From: JBMDXB01 sp048594975
GTDB lineage: Bacteria > Acidobacteriota > Vicinamibacteria > Vicinamibacterales > 2-12-FULL-66-21
DNA: 64,000 bases
Reading direction: 5' to 3'
Assembly: GCA_048594975.1 (NCBI GenBank)
Contig: JBMDXQ010000144.1
Span: 1-64,000 of the forward strand
Part shown: positions 36,125-45,795 of the stretch, in pieces
Position numbering within the stretch: position 1 is the stretch's first letter
Layout of the letters: each line of letters begins with the position of its first letter
Made by a program: the position numbers and the translations under genes
Notes under the pieces: model-generated
Database searches by the model: none
Told to the model about the DNA's origin: nothing
What the model saw: the letters and a program-made list of their open reading frames with translations, nothing else

Positions 36125-37677
36125 CCGCCGATGAAGTAGTCCGCCGTCTCCGGGCTTTCGAATGCGGGAAGCCCCTTCCTCGGGGCGAGACTTTACGTGT
36201 GGCGCGGCTGCCTGACGCGCAGATGATGATCCTCGCGTTCGTCAAGATGGGTGGGGAATCGTCGCCCTGGGGGATCGCCTTCGGGCGCCCGGGCCAACAG
36301 CCAGAGATCTTGACGACATCGGAGCCGCGCACACGCGACGATGTGGCCGAGATGGTCGCCAGATTCGGCCCGGCGCTGCTCACACACCTCAATCACCCCA
36401 AGTATTCGCCATGGGGGCCGTCGCCGGACGTGCAGGTTCCGGCATTTCAGGTCTGGCTTCCGAACGCCTCGCACCTCGAGATGCTGCATCACCTCGCGTA
36501 TGCGTACACCTTTACGAAGTTCGGTGCGGCTGCCCGATTCACGCGCTTGAACCAGATCGGGCACGCGTGCGGTTGGCTGTTCCGCGAGGCACAGCGGCCG
36601 GGACAGACGATTACCATGGTGGCCACCGAAGCGTTAACCGAGTCGTACACGTTCCCGGCCGAGACAATGCGCCAGGGCCACCTCGGGTTCTTGCTCGCGT
36701 GGCTGCAAACGAAGGGTGACCGCCGCGCGAGGGCAAGCGCCGCGGCCAGGGCTGAACAGCAGTCGATGTCCACGCACCTCGATCCCGTGGTGGAGCGCGA
36801 CGAGTTGTCGTCGGACGTCGAGATGTACAACGAGGCACGAAGCTCGGGTAACTCCGACCGGCTCGGGCTCGCAGCACGGCGCATTCGCAAGGTGCTCACC
36901 GAGGAGCTCGAACGCCGTTATCGATTGACCGAGCAGGCGATAGCGGCGTTGAAGGGAGACCGCAGACGGGAGAACCTCGGTCTCCAGGTTCTCGTGAGGG
37001 CTTCTCTCGACGAGCACCGCCTTCAGTACAGACGCATCGAGCGGGAGATAGACGATAAAGAGGACGGACCCGCCTTTCGTCCATCAGCGGAAACAGATAG
37101 GTACCCGCCGGCTGCCGCTTCGCGCTTCTACGTGCATGAAGCGTCACAGGAGCTGCGAGATCAACTCCTTGTTCACGACGACCGGGAACTTCAGGCCGAA
37201 CTCGTAGCCGCAGGCGAGGCGATTGCGGGGACGATCATTGACGTACGGGATGAGGGGGACGGGAAGAAGACGATTCCAGTATGGATTGTCGAAAGCAACG
37301 GTGAACTGCCGCTGCGTCTGCACGACGATTCGACCCTCTGCGTCGTCGGCCTGCGCGATCGCCACGTGCGCATTCGCAGCATTGAGCGGGCGGGGGACAT
37401 GCGTTACCGATTCGAACTGGTCGTCACGAAACTGGTGACCGTCCCCCGCAACGATGAGGGTTCCGTTTTACCCGCGAACAGCCAGAGACTGAAACGCAAG
37501 CGCGTTGTGCTCGTCAAGCCGTCAATGGACCAGATTGCGCGGCGACGCAGCTTCCTCGTCTGGAAACGGGATGTTCCCGGGGCTTGGCTGACGCATCGCG
37601 TGCCGAAGGTACCCGCGGCCGATCTGCCGGCGGAGGTGGGTGAAGACCTGACCGTTCTCGACGTCAAAGAAAGATGA
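36121..37677 (+). CDS. Unknown protein of the Cas4-like/SF1 helicase operon
   Basis: 518 residues from ATG 36121, overlapping the previous stop as ATGA. I recognise no domain. The first 200 residues are alpha/beta (ADEVVRRLRAFECGKPLPRG, WGIAFGRPGQQPEIL). A helical, coiled-coil-prone middle (about 225-310) contains RIRKVLTEELERRYRLTEQ. The C-terminal third is beta-rich (AIAGTIIDVRDEGDGKKTIP, HVRIRSIERAGDMRYRFELV) and could be an OB- or SH3-like module. Stop overlaps the next start as ATGA. Strict coupling on both sides suggests it forms a complex with the nuclease and helicase. Confidence 0.8.
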   Translation: MTADEVVRRLRAFECGKPLPRGETLRVARLPDAQMMILAFVKMGGESSPWGIAFGRPGQQPEILTTSEPRTRDDVAEMVARFGPALLTHLNHPKYSPWGPSPDVQVPAFQVWLPNASHLEMLHHLAYAYTFTKFGAAARFTRLNQIGHACGWLFREAQRPGQTITMVATEALTESYTFPAETMRQGHLGFLLAWLQTKGDRRARASAAARAEQQSMSTHLDPVVERDELSSDVEMYNEARSSGNSDRLGLAARRIRKVLTEELERRYRLTEQAIAALKGDRRRENLGLQVLVRASLDEHRLQYRRIEREIDDKEDGPAFRPSAETDRYPPAAASRFYVHEASQELRDQLLVHDDRELQAELVAAGEAIAGTIIDVRDEGDGKKTIPVWIVESNGELPLRLHDDSTLCVVGLRDRHVRIRSIERAGDMRYRFELVVTKLVTVPRNDEGSVLPANSQRLKRKRVVLVKPSMDQIARRRSFLVWKRDVPGAWLTHRVPKVPAADLPAEVGEDLTVLDVKER

Positions 37678-39002
37678 GCAAGCTCGGAAGACACCAGCTC
37701 GAAATCAAGGCGCAGGTTGACGAGGCGACCGAGAAGCTCGTGAATCACGTTCGAGCCGAGGAGCGGCTCGCCGTTGTGCAGGCCCCTCCTGGTTCCGGGA
37801 AGACCCATCTGCTCTTGCAGGGCGTGAAGGCAGCCTACGACGGCAAACAACGCGTCGCAATAGCCACGCAGACCCGATCGCAGGCCGACGATATCTGTCG
37901 TCGCCTGTCGCTCGGGCGCGTGCCGTGCATCCGGTTTGTCGCGCAAGACGGTGTCGGCACCAGCCAGCCGCCCGGTGTCGCCGCGATCGCGAACCACAAG
38001 GAGTTGCCGACAGGCCGCTGCATCGTGGTGGGCACGACCGCGAAATGGGGTCTGATTCAGCTTGCGCACCATTTCGACGTGCTGTTTGTCGAGGAAGCTT
38101 GGCAAATGGGGTGGGCTGACTTCATGCTTCTCGGCCAGGTGGCGCCGAGATTCGTCCTGATCGGTGATCCGGGACAGATTCCTCCGGTCGTGTCGATCGA
38201 CGCGTCACGATGGGAGACGGCGCCACGTCCGCCACACCGGCCCGCGCCCGAGCTCATTCTGGACGAACACCGACCAGCTGCGTTGGATCTGCAGCTGCCG
38301 GCGACCCGTCGGCTCCCTGCATCCACGGCCGACTTGATCCGTCCCTTTTACGATTTCCCGTTTGGGTCCTGGGCCGCGCCCGGTGAACGCGTTCTGGTTC
38401 CCGGTCGACAACAGCGCGGTCCGCTCGGGGCAGTTGTGGAACGTCTGAGAACCGGGTCGGTCGTCGGGGTCACCCTGCCCACGCCTGACGGCGGTCCGCC
38501 GCTCGAGTGCGACGACGATGCGGCCGAGCTCGCCGTTGACGTCGTGCGTGCGATCCTCCGCAGCCAGCCCGAGTACATGATGGACGGCCGGCTCGGGGCC
38601 CTGGAAGTCAACGACATCGGCCTCTGCGCGACGCACCATGTCATGAACGCGGCGATGAGGCTTCGGCTGGACGGCAGGTTGAAAGGCGTCTCCATCGATA
38701 CCCCCGAACGCTGGCAGGGTCTCGAACGTCGGGTGATGGTGGTGGTCCATCCCCTGTCGGGCGTGGTCCTGCCGAGCGAGTTCGATCTGGAGACCGGGCG
38801 GCTGTGCGTCATGGCGTCGCGGCATCAGGTCTCGCTAGTGGTGGTAACGCGCAACCACCTGGCCGACACGCTGGACTCACACATGCCCTCGGCGGGGCAG
38901 CCCATCGGTCGGCCGGACGTGTCGGGGCGGGGGCACCTTCAGAACACCGTCTTTTGGAGGACCTTGCTGAGTCAAGATCGGGTGATCGAAGTTGGCGCGT
39001 AA
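37674..39002 (+). CDS. SF1 (Upf1-like) helicase
   Basis: 442 residues. Walker A is VQAPPGSGKTHLLLQG near residue 35, motif Ia VAIATQTRSQADDI, motif II LFVEEAWQMGW (an EEAW variant of DEAx), and motif III LIGDPGQIPPVV. The C-terminal RecA domain has SIDTPERWQGLERRVMVV (motif V-like) and LCVMASRHQVSLVVVTRN (motif VI). It is short for the SF1B group and lacks large accessory domains. Start ATG 37674 overlaps the previous stop. It is the motor of the three-gene unit and is likely to act with the Cas4-like nuclease. Last gene; about 280 bases of apparent non-coding DNA follow. Confidence 0.85.
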   Translation: MSKLGRHQLEIKAQVDEATEKLVNHVRAEERLAVVQAPPGSGKTHLLLQGVKAAYDGKQRVAIATQTRSQADDICRRLSLGRVPCIRFVAQDGVGTSQPPGVAAIANHKELPTGRCIVVGTTAKWGLIQLAHHFDVLFVEEAWQMGWADFMLLGQVAPRFVLIGDPGQIPPVVSIDASRWETAPRPPHRPAPELILDEHRPAALDLQLPATRRLPASTADLIRPFYDFPFGSWAAPGERVLVPGRQQRGPLGAVVERLRTGSVVGVTLPTPDGGPPLECDDDAAELAVDVVRAILRSQPEYMMDGRLGALEVNDIGLCATHHVMNAAMRLRLDGRLKGVSIDTPERWQGLERRVMVVVHPLSGVVLPSEFDLETGRLCVMASRHQVSLVVVTRNHLADTLDSHMPSAGQPIGRPDVSGRGHLQNTVFWRTLLSQDRVIEVGA

Positions 39003-39283
39003 GGCCGGCGACCGACTAGACGAGGAGATCCACCGGCGCGGCTGACAAAAGCCTACGTCTATCTTTCGTTCAGAGGGTCGACGCGGACTTGGTTTCGTCA
39101 GCGAGGTGCAAAAGGCGCAGTTGGTCGAGCAACGGAGCTGACACGCCGGTGGCGCTGCTGGCGAACTGGCGTTGAGAAACCGCTACAACGGAATGGCGCC
39201 GACGAAGAAGTGAACGCCGCGAGGCTTATGTCGCGGCCTGAACGCGAGGCGGCTTACGTAGCTTGACAGATCAAGAGAACACA

Positions 39284-40015
39284 ATGAACACTTCCATCTC
39301 TGCATCGTGGTTGCTCAAAGGATATTTCGACCTTCGCAAGCAAGACAGGAATCATCGAACGACACAGGAGATTCGACGACACCTCTGTCGGGCGCTCGGG
39401 CTGCCGGAGATGGAGGTGGCGTTCTTCCCCGTTGGTCCGGACTGGAAGCATGTGTTCTGGTGGCGTGTGACGCAGGCTGTCTTTGCCGAAGCTCAGTTTG
39501 TCGCTGCCATCTCGAACCAATATCCGGTGCTTTCTCTCGGGATTTCTGTTGAGAAAGGACGGGCCACGGCGACGAAGAATAGGCCCGCTCTGGATAGAAC
39601 ATGGGACTGGCACAACCTGCTAAGGCATCTGCCACAGGTACTTACGACAGACGTCGCTCGGATAGGCGAGGATCTGGGCAACCCTGTGAACCTCCGGATC
39701 AACAGCAAGCCGGCCAACACGCCAGATACCGTGGGCTGGAAGACAGAGGGGTTCTCCTTTGTCGATGAAAAGTGGTTCGAACGCCATGTCGGCGAGGTGA
39801 AAGACGATCATGTTGACGTAATCGCTGAGCGCATCCGCCATCTAGATGGCAAGGACGACACCTGGGTCGTCCTGACGTTTACGCGTGATCTCAGTCCGAG
39901 CGAGGCGGATGGCATGTCACCCACTGCCGCCGCTGACATCCTTCTCAAGTTCAATCCGCTCAGGGAACGTCTGAGAGGCCGCTCCAGGCCTTGGAAACGA
40001 CCACGCCGCCGATAA
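39284..40015 (+). CDS. Hypothetical protein
   Basis: 243 residues from ATG 39284 (an in-frame TTG lies at 39263). No family is recognised. It has an N-terminal SWLLKGYFDLRKQDRNH, a beta-rich middle (EVAFFPVGPDWKHVFWWRVT, PVLSLGISVEKG), and a C-terminal DDTWVVLTFTRDL with a basic tail. No membrane segment. It lies 281 bases after the SF1 helicase in the same direction and may be an accessory gene of that unit or independent. Confidence 0.6.
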   Translation: MNTSISASWLLKGYFDLRKQDRNHRTTQEIRRHLCRALGLPEMEVAFFPVGPDWKHVFWWRVTQAVFAEAQFVAAISNQYPVLSLGISVEKGRATATKNRPALDRTWDWHNLLRHLPQVLTTDVARIGEDLGNPVNLRINSKPANTPDTVGWKTEGFSFVDEKWFERHVGEVKDDHVDVIAERIRHLDGKDDTWVVLTFTRDLSPSEADGMSPTAAADILLKFNPLRERLRGRSRPWKRPRRR

Positions 40016-41061
40016 GATTGCACTAGGTAGCTCGCCGGAGATGGCCGTGGACTGCACGGCCGACACTTCGCGGTCCAGCCGATGCCGCATGTCGGCGGGG
40101 ATCCGAAACAGCGACACGACGCTTGGCCGCGACACCAAGGGACTCAGCATGGCGAGAACACTTTCGGCACACGAGTGGCCGGTGGCGAAGATTGTCAGCG
40201 CCGATCACGTCTTCCGGGTAGCCGACCGAGCAAGCGCAAGAATCGCTCGATGATCTGCTCGCCGCTATGCAGGTCGGCGGCGCGATAGACGACATTTCGC
40301 CTTACCCCGCGGGAGCGGGACAGGGAGTCTTCCAAGACTACGTTCAAAGGGAGGAAGGAATTGCCAAAGTCGTCTCCGTTGCCGACAAACTCTCAGATAG
40401 CCGTGGCCGTATCGCCTTGTACTACAATGTGCGGACACCATCTTGGCAACCGTCGTCGCGGCTACTGAGAGTCTGAACGTGGCGGGCGTCTCATGGAGCG
40501 AGAAGATGGTGCGTACGTCGAAGTGCAGGTCGCGACCCAGCGCACAGGTGAACTCCACACGCAGGCGTTGCCACGAAGTTCTACTTAGCACGTCGCAACA
40601 GGCGCTGAGACCGTATTCGTCGCTTGGGCTGGTTCGTCTCTCGATCGATCGCCGGAATCATCGCCAAGCTCATCATGCCGGGTGTTAAGTTGGGTGCGGG
40701 CGGACCATTTTCAGGTTCGCCTGGCTCGCCCGGGCGAGGTTCGTCATCTTCGGAGACCTGGTTGACTGGCTGAGTGACGTGTAGTCCTGTAGGCAGACAG
40801 GAGCGCGATGCGGGCCGACATGACAAAGCCTGCCGTGGCATCCCGTCCATAGAGGCGCGTGAGGCAGCCGAACAGGCTGCCCAGGACGACGCCGGCGATC
40901 ACGAACCACGGTGGTGACGACGCCGCGGGGTCTTGAGTGAGACGCCGCATCTGGCCGCGAAAGGCCGCTCCGAAAGGCAGGCCACGGTCTTATACCGTCA
41001 AGTAATATTGCCGACGGGATCTGCAGACTGTATGGCTTCCGCAAACGAGAGGACTGTCACA
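40016..41061. other. About 1 kb without a confident gene; possible gene remnants
   Basis: A rightward frame 40267-40476 (69 codons, with DDISPYPAGAGQGVFQDYVQ) and leftward frames at 40265-40591 (containing EFTCALGRDLHFDVRTIFSL) and 40744-40950 (a hydrophobic FVIAGVVLGSLFGCLTRLYG) look partly protein-like. None has a good start or a family. The patchy coding signal on both strands suggests worn remnants of former genes. Confidence 0.4.
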
Positions 41062-41637
41062 ATGATGCCACTAGAGTTCGGAACCACCGACATGAAGGGG
41101 AACAACGGAATCTTTGGTCAACCCCCCGAGTGGCTCTGGTCGATGAAGGGGTCTGCTGTATCCTCGGTCTACGACGAGAAGGGGTACCCTAGGCAACCCG
41201 ATTGCTTCTTCGGAGTCGGCTGGCTCGTTATATTCCCGAAGCATCCGCTCGCCGTCACCACCGAATCCGACTTCGTGGTCCGTCTCGGCGTCGAATCCCC
41301 ACGTCACGATTTCAACGCAACCCTGAACGCCCTGAAAGGCGAAATAGTTCGGGCGTTCATGAAGTCGGACTTCAACAGGCTCATTCTGGCCAAAGGCTAC
41401 GCCTGCGACGAAAGATATCTGAGAAGAACAGATCTGGCAATACGGGACTCCAGAAATACTACGGTGTTCAAGATCGCTCCGGGGCACCAACACAACTGGT
41501 CGTCACCGGAGGAAGCCATCGGCTCTGTCCATGGTGACCTGGGTAAAGGTGCCAATGACGTGTTACTGCCGTTTGCCCGGCGCCTGAATGAGTATTTCAG
41601 TGAGAACACTGCGGCGCGCTTGCCGGCACGCTGCTAG
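41062..41637 (+). CDS. Hypothetical protein
   Basis: 191 residues from ATG 41062 (the next codon is also ATG), preceded by AGAGGA. No family is recognised. It begins MMPLEFGTTDMKGNNGIFGQ. CFFGVGWLVIFPKHPLAV is followed by alternating strands and helices (FNATLNALKGEIVRAFMKS) and a helical C-terminus (LLPFARRLNEYFSENTAAR). Soluble. Isolated between a non-coding stretch and the AIPR gene; no context clue beyond the surrounding defence genes. Confidence 0.6.
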   Translation: MMPLEFGTTDMKGNNGIFGQPPEWLWSMKGSAVSSVYDEKGYPRQPDCFFGVGWLVIFPKHPLAVTTESDFVVRLGVESPRHDFNATLNALKGEIVRAFMKSDFNRLILAKGYACDERYLRRTDLAIRDSRNTTVFKIAPGHQHNWSSPEEAIGSVHGDLGKGANDVLLPFARRLNEYFSENTAARLPARC

Positions 41638-42118
41638 AGTGCATTAATCTGCTTCTCCGGTCGGTGCTCACGCGAATGGGAACGATTCACAGAGCAACGG
41701 GCCTATGAATTCCGTTGCGGCGCGTACGGAACTGCCCGAATCCGATGGCGAGCGATCTGCGGGAGGGCAACTGGGCCGTGCCTGCCGCATTTCCATTACA
41801 GGTGCTTTAATGCGCCCATCTGTGACGGGTGTTTCTCGAACGCCGCGTCCTCCCTGCCAACTTCAATATGCGGGGTTCTTGAGTTACACCCAAGACGTCG
41901 TCCGCCATCGTCGAGTTGTTCCCTCCGCCCCTTTCTGCCCCTTCGAGGGCCCCCTCGTACGCCGCGAGGACCAAACCGACACCTCGTGCGTCGATCTGCT
42001 TCAGCGGCGGAATACGCCTGTTGACCTTCGAATCGCGTGGCTTCTTCGAGGTGATGAACCATGGTCAAGTACCTCGATCTCGCGGAGGCCGCGGTATTAT
42101 TCGTTCAATCAGACGACT
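41638..42118. other. No confident gene (downstream of a hypothetical gene and the AIPR gene)
   Basis: A rightward open frame crosses this stretch and runs into the antisense of the AIPR gene, but it has no ribosome site and no protein-like character. The stretch lies between two convergent genes. I see no clear terminator hairpin. Confidence 0.35.
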
Positions 42119-43963
42119 TCAGACTACTTCCTCATCCTCAGTCTCAAGGTCCGCAAACACAACAAATGGATCGTGAGAATCTCTGAGGCCAAGGTCCGAT
42201 TCCGCCCGTCGCATCGCGAGCTTTAGGTTTTCGGCTTTCTGGTCTTCCAAGGCGATGAACCGATCGCGGAGGGCCGCCTTTACCCGCAATCGATGATTTC
42301 CCATGGCCGATCCGACCTGCTGGCGGAGGTCCTGGTGGCGCCACCACAGTTTCCGTCCCCACTCGCGCACGAGACTCTCATTCTTTTCCTTGGCCAAGAG
42401 GCGCACGAACAGGTTCAGAGCGTAGTACACCAGCCGCTTCGGTCTTGGCCCATCGCCGGACCGACGTAGATCGAGTTCGTTCGTCAGCACGACCGCCAGG
42501 ACGTCGTTCAGATTCTGCAGAAACACCAACAGCGGAAGAGACCTGAGATGGTCTTTCGAGAAGCACCGTGTATAACTAGCGTCACTCTGAAACAGGTGGT
42601 CGGGATGGTACGCTCCATCCATATCTCCGGATCCTGCAGCGATTGCCCGGGCGAGTGACGTAATCGTAACGCAGTGTCCCTGGCCATTTGGGTAAAAGCG
42701 TTGTTGATCGGCGTCATTCATGGCCTTGAACGCCCCCAGTTGACGCTCATAGTAGATGCGCACTTCACGAAAACGACGCTGTAAATCCAGCTGAAGTAGA
42801 TCATTCGCCTTCAGTGCGGCAGGACGTATTTCATTCTGGCGGTTGTTACAGATCGTGACGTTCCGAATGAAATCATCGTCGGACGTGACGACCACCCTAA
42901 CAGGGAGTGTTACTCGCATCCATCGGTCCTCGGCCAGGCGCCGTTGAACCAACGGATCGCTGTGGAAATCGTAGGCAGCCGTGATTGTCTGGCAGCCATT
43001 CAACACGTACGGACCTTGTACTTCGACTCCTGTGCCCGTCTGCTTCGCGGAGCGACATGACAATGTGACACCATTATGCAGAAATCCAAAGAGCTCCGGT
43101 TCGTTTCGGGATTCGATGCACATCGAGCGTAGAGTCTTCCTCATTTCTCCATAAGGTCCGTGGGTTTTGTTCTTTTTGGTGTCCTGAAAGGAGCGCACGT
43201 TCTTCTCGAATAGACCCTGCCGCCGGCTCTCGTATAAGTCCACGAGCTCACTCAGCCTGCCGACGCCGAACAACATCCGCACCTCGGACCCGTCATGACT
43301 GGACGTCAGGCCGACAGAGCTCATCGTGAGTGAATACCAAGGATCCGGCGGCGGCGGCGGCGGCTCGTGCCATGGCGTGATGATTTCGGTGGGCCCGATG
43401 TCCTGGACGACGCTGAGTCTGGCATCTTCGAAACAAAGCTGTAGCTTCTCGTTCAGCTCCTCGCGCGCATTTGCCGACCGCCGTTTTCGGCTTTCCCGAT
43501 CATCTGCACCCAGGTGCAGAACGACCCATTCGATCATCAAGCGCCGTCGGAGACGTTCATCGAGCAAGCCAACCTCAGCCCGGAGATTTGAAACGACTTT
43601 GTTTGCCGGGCCCTGCTCGGCGTCAATGGGTGCCGTCAGGGCGCGTGCAACACACGCAACGGCTCTAGCCAGATCACGGAAACCCTTATTGATCTGCTGC
43701 TGATCGGCTGAGTACTTCGCCTGCAAAACCAAGAGATAAGGAGTCTCTGCGTCGACGGCGATGTGGTAGCCATCGATGCCAAAATCGTTGTTCCTTCCCT
43801 CGCCGAGGATAGCCGGATCGGCGCACTGCCTTTGTGCGTCCAGTTCCGACAAAAACGGAAAGCGCCTGCGCAAGTACCAGATCGGAAACGCGTCCTCCTC
43901 TCGTTCCCAACGCAAGCGAGTGGTAAGCGCTCCGACTTCGGCCTTCACGTCCGAGACGTTCAT
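42119..43963 (-). CDS. AIPR family (abortive-infection phage resistance) protein
   Basis: 614 residues. ATG 43963 is set by GGAGG 6 bases upstream; the TTG at 43975 is rejected. The N-terminus has NNDFGIDGYHI and LLVLQAKYSADQQQ, a D ... QxK arrangement reminiscent of restriction-like folds. The diagnostic AIPR motif is GPYVLNGCQTITAAYDF near residue 320, preceded by LFGFLHNGVTLSC and followed by FIRNVTICNNRQNEIRP, all typical of PF10592. AIPR proteins include abortive-infection factors of lactococcal type and often stand near restriction systems. An upstream TATGAT is a possible -10. Monocistronic. Confidence 0.88.
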   Translation of the reverse strand: MNVSDVKAEVGALTTRLRWEREEDAFPIWYLRRRFPFLSELDAQRQCADPAILGEGRNNDFGIDGYHIAVDAETPYLLVLQAKYSADQQQINKGFRDLARAVACVARALTAPIDAEQGPANKVVSNLRAEVGLLDERLRRRLMIEWVVLHLGADDRESRKRRSANAREELNEKLQLCFEDARLSVVQDIGPTEIITPWHEPPPPPPDPWYSLTMSSVGLTSSHDGSEVRMLFGVGRLSELVDLYESRRQGLFEKNVRSFQDTKKNKTHGPYGEMRKTLRSMCIESRNEPELFGFLHNGVTLSCRSAKQTGTGVEVQGPYVLNGCQTITAAYDFHSDPLVQRRLAEDRWMRVTLPVRVVVTSDDDFIRNVTICNNRQNEIRPAALKANDLLQLDLQRRFREVRIYYERQLGAFKAMNDADQQRFYPNGQGHCVTITSLARAIAAGSGDMDGAYHPDHLFQSDASYTRCFSKDHLRSLPLLVFLQNLNDVLAVVLTNELDLRRSGDGPRPKRLVYYALNLFVRLLAKEKNESLVREWGRKLWWRHQDLRQQVGSAMGNHRLRVKAALRDRFIALEDQKAENLKLAMRRAESDLGLRDSHDPFVVFADLETEDEEVV

Positions 43964-44249
43964 GGCACCCTCCAAACTGTTTCAGTTATGATCATATTTT
44001 ACGTTAGTTCGCGCGCGAGAGTGCGCGAATGTGCCGCCTTGCTTTCGATCGGGATCGGCGGCTTGGCTGGGACGAGGGCCTCCAACGGGCGACCGCGAGC
44101 GGCAGCAGCAGCCGACGGTTATGACTGGTGAGAGTACAGGACTGTTTCGCTCCGGATCGCCGCGGGCACAATGCCAGAGTCACCACTACGGGAGCTGCAG
44201 CAGCCCACACGATAGGCATCGGGGCCCGCGTCGAAGAGAACGCAAGTCG

Positions 44250-44681
44250 TCATGCCCCGCGCGCCTTCTCCAGCAGGATCTTCCAGCGCGCCACCAGCCG
44301 GTCGAGATGCTCGTCGTCATACCCGAGCGCCTTCGCGGCGCCGCGATAGTTCACGACGTCAACCCATGTGCGGTTGATGAGCGTCGGGCGCTTCTCGTCG
44401 TCGGCGGAGGACGCATCGCCCATGTGCCAGTACTTGCGACCGTCGAGATACAGGTACTTCCGGTGCGCGCCCCAGAACGACTCCAGGACACCCCAGTGCT
44501 CGATACACGAAATGGCCCTCGAGAAATCGCCCGCATCGGATGAGCGCGCGAGCGTGTACTCGTGTGGATACGACTGGACGTAGGTCTTCGCAAACCGCCA
44601 GCGTGAGCCGGACACGAAGCCTCGCAGCCACTCCATGCGCTGTTCGCGGTCAGTGTCATTGACCGGGGTTGGCGTCGTCAT
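44250..44681 (-). CDS. Conserved hypothetical protein of the F-A-(K/R)-T-Y ... PHEY family
   Basis: 143 residues from ATG 44681. It begins MTTPTPVNDTDREQRMEWL. The segment WRFAKTYVQSYPHEYTL near residue 30 closely resembles WTFARTYAATWPHEYMV in the gene at 59683, so the two are paralogues. Later parts hold YLYLDGRKYWHMG and TLINRTWVDV, matched in the paralogue by HGKVYWTMD and TTLVNRCN. No catalytic motif is evident. Divergent from the DUF932 gene. Homologues of this small family are often in accessory DNA; function unknown. Confidence 0.75.
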   Translation of the reverse strand: MTTPTPVNDTDREQRMEWLRGFVSGSRWRFAKTYVQSYPHEYTLARSSDAGDFSRAISCIEHWGVLESFWGAHRKYLYLDGRKYWHMGDASSADDEKRPTLINRTWVDVVNYRGAAKALGYDDEHLDRLVARWKILLEKARGA

Positions 44682-44759
44682 ACGTCCACCATCGCACGGA
44701 GCCATGACAGGACTGGTCCAACCAAGAATCGACTTTCCGGTGAGCCTCACATTTCTTCT

Positions 44760-44776
44760 GTGACCTGACCTGTCAC
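44760..44776. promoter_or_regulatory. Possible operator: GTGAC-N7-GTCAC inverted repeat
   Basis: The dyad GTGAC (44760-44764) and GTCAC (44772-44776) lies in the 117-base divergent space between the PHEY-family gene and DUF932, 22 bases before the DUF932 start. Position suits a repressor site for DUF932. No regulator gene is adjacent, and short dyads occur by chance. Confidence 0.3.
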
Positions 44777-44798
44777 GCCGGCGCGTTACTGTCTAGCC

Positions 44799-45755
44799 AT
44801 GGCAGTCCTTCAACGGCATTTCGCGCCTGCTCAGCACGTCCGCCAGGGGCACTGGCTCGGCGAGCCGACGACGGAAGTCAGCGGACCGCTCGAGGCTCTG
44901 ATTCCGCTGATCCCCACGTTCGACCGACAGCCGTTCGGAGCAAATCCTCACCTCGACGTCATCGTCCGACGACCGCGCTCGATGGGAGCCGGTGAGGAAG
45001 CGATGCCGACGGGCGTCGTTTCCAAGACCTACGCGCTCGTGCAGCACACCGCGGTTGTGGATGCGGTACGCGAGGCGCTCGAGCAGGTCCACGACGAGCC
45101 CTTGGCGATGCAGGCGACGCTCACGCTGAGCAGCCACGGCTCGCGCATGGCGTTGCGCGTCGAACTGCCGAAGGACTTCGCGTTCGAGCCACCGGACGGA
45201 CACCGGATGATTCTGACGTTCGAGTGCTTCAATTCGGTCGATCGGACCGTGCCGTTCTCGGCAACCCTCGGTTGGTTTCGCCTGGTCTGCAGCAACGGCC
45301 TGATGCTGGGCACGACCGAGGAGTTGTTCCGCAAACTGCATCGTCCGTCCCTGCAGATTCTTGACCTACCGCGGGTGATCACCGTCGGTCTGGTTGATTC
45401 CACCTTTGACAAAAAGGCGATGCGGGCCTCTGCCCAGAGGCGCGTGTCCGCGAACGCGCTGTGCCGGTGGGTGGACGGTCCAGTGTCGTACAGGTGGGGA
45501 CTGATGGCCGCCGCACGGGTGCTTTCCATCGTGACGAGAGGGAAAGACGGAGAGCCGAGCCGCACTCCGAGGGGCGGCCCGGCCAGCGTGCGCGACATCC
45601 CGCATCCGAGGGACGTGCCGGGCGCGGTCGCGCCATGCGACCACGCGTACGGGATCGCGCAAGCGCTCGCATGGGTCGCGGCGCGGCGAAGTGAAGTGGC
45701 CGAGCGCCTCCAGTGGAGACGCGACATCCCGGAGTTGATGGCGCAATTGAATTGA
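44799..45755 (+). CDS. DUF932 family protein
   Basis: 318 residues, ATG 44799. GVVSKTYALVQHTAVVDAVR near residue 75, LRVELPKDFAFE, ILTFECFNSVDRTVPF and WFRLVCSNGLMLGT near 165 are characteristic of DUF932, a family of phage- and plasmid-associated proteins of unknown biochemical role. The C-terminal 60 residues look helical and include AYGIAQALAWVAARRSEVAE. It heads a rightward group with a small protein and an ERCC4 nuclease. Its common residence on mobile DNA suggests part of an integrated element rather than host metabolism. Confidence 0.82.
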   Translation: MAVLQRHFAPAQHVRQGHWLGEPTTEVSGPLEALIPLIPTFDRQPFGANPHLDVIVRRPRSMGAGEEAMPTGVVSKTYALVQHTAVVDAVREALEQVHDEPLAMQATLTLSSHGSRMALRVELPKDFAFEPPDGHRMILTFECFNSVDRTVPFSATLGWFRLVCSNGLMLGTTEELFRKLHRPSLQILDLPRVITVGLVDSTFDKKAMRASAQRRVSANALCRWVDGPVSYRWGLMAAARVLSIVTRGKDGEPSRTPRGGPASVRDIPHPRDVPGAVAPCDHAYGIAQALAWVAARRSEVAERLQWRRDIPELMAQLN

Positions 45756-45795
45756 ACGGGACGGTCGATCCAGGATTCGCGCTTCGGGTTGGGCA

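Noticed and set aside
23988..39002. DISARM system
   Set aside because: A methyltransferase and a PLD protein are present, but there is no DUF1998 protein (DrmB) and no DrmA-type helicase.
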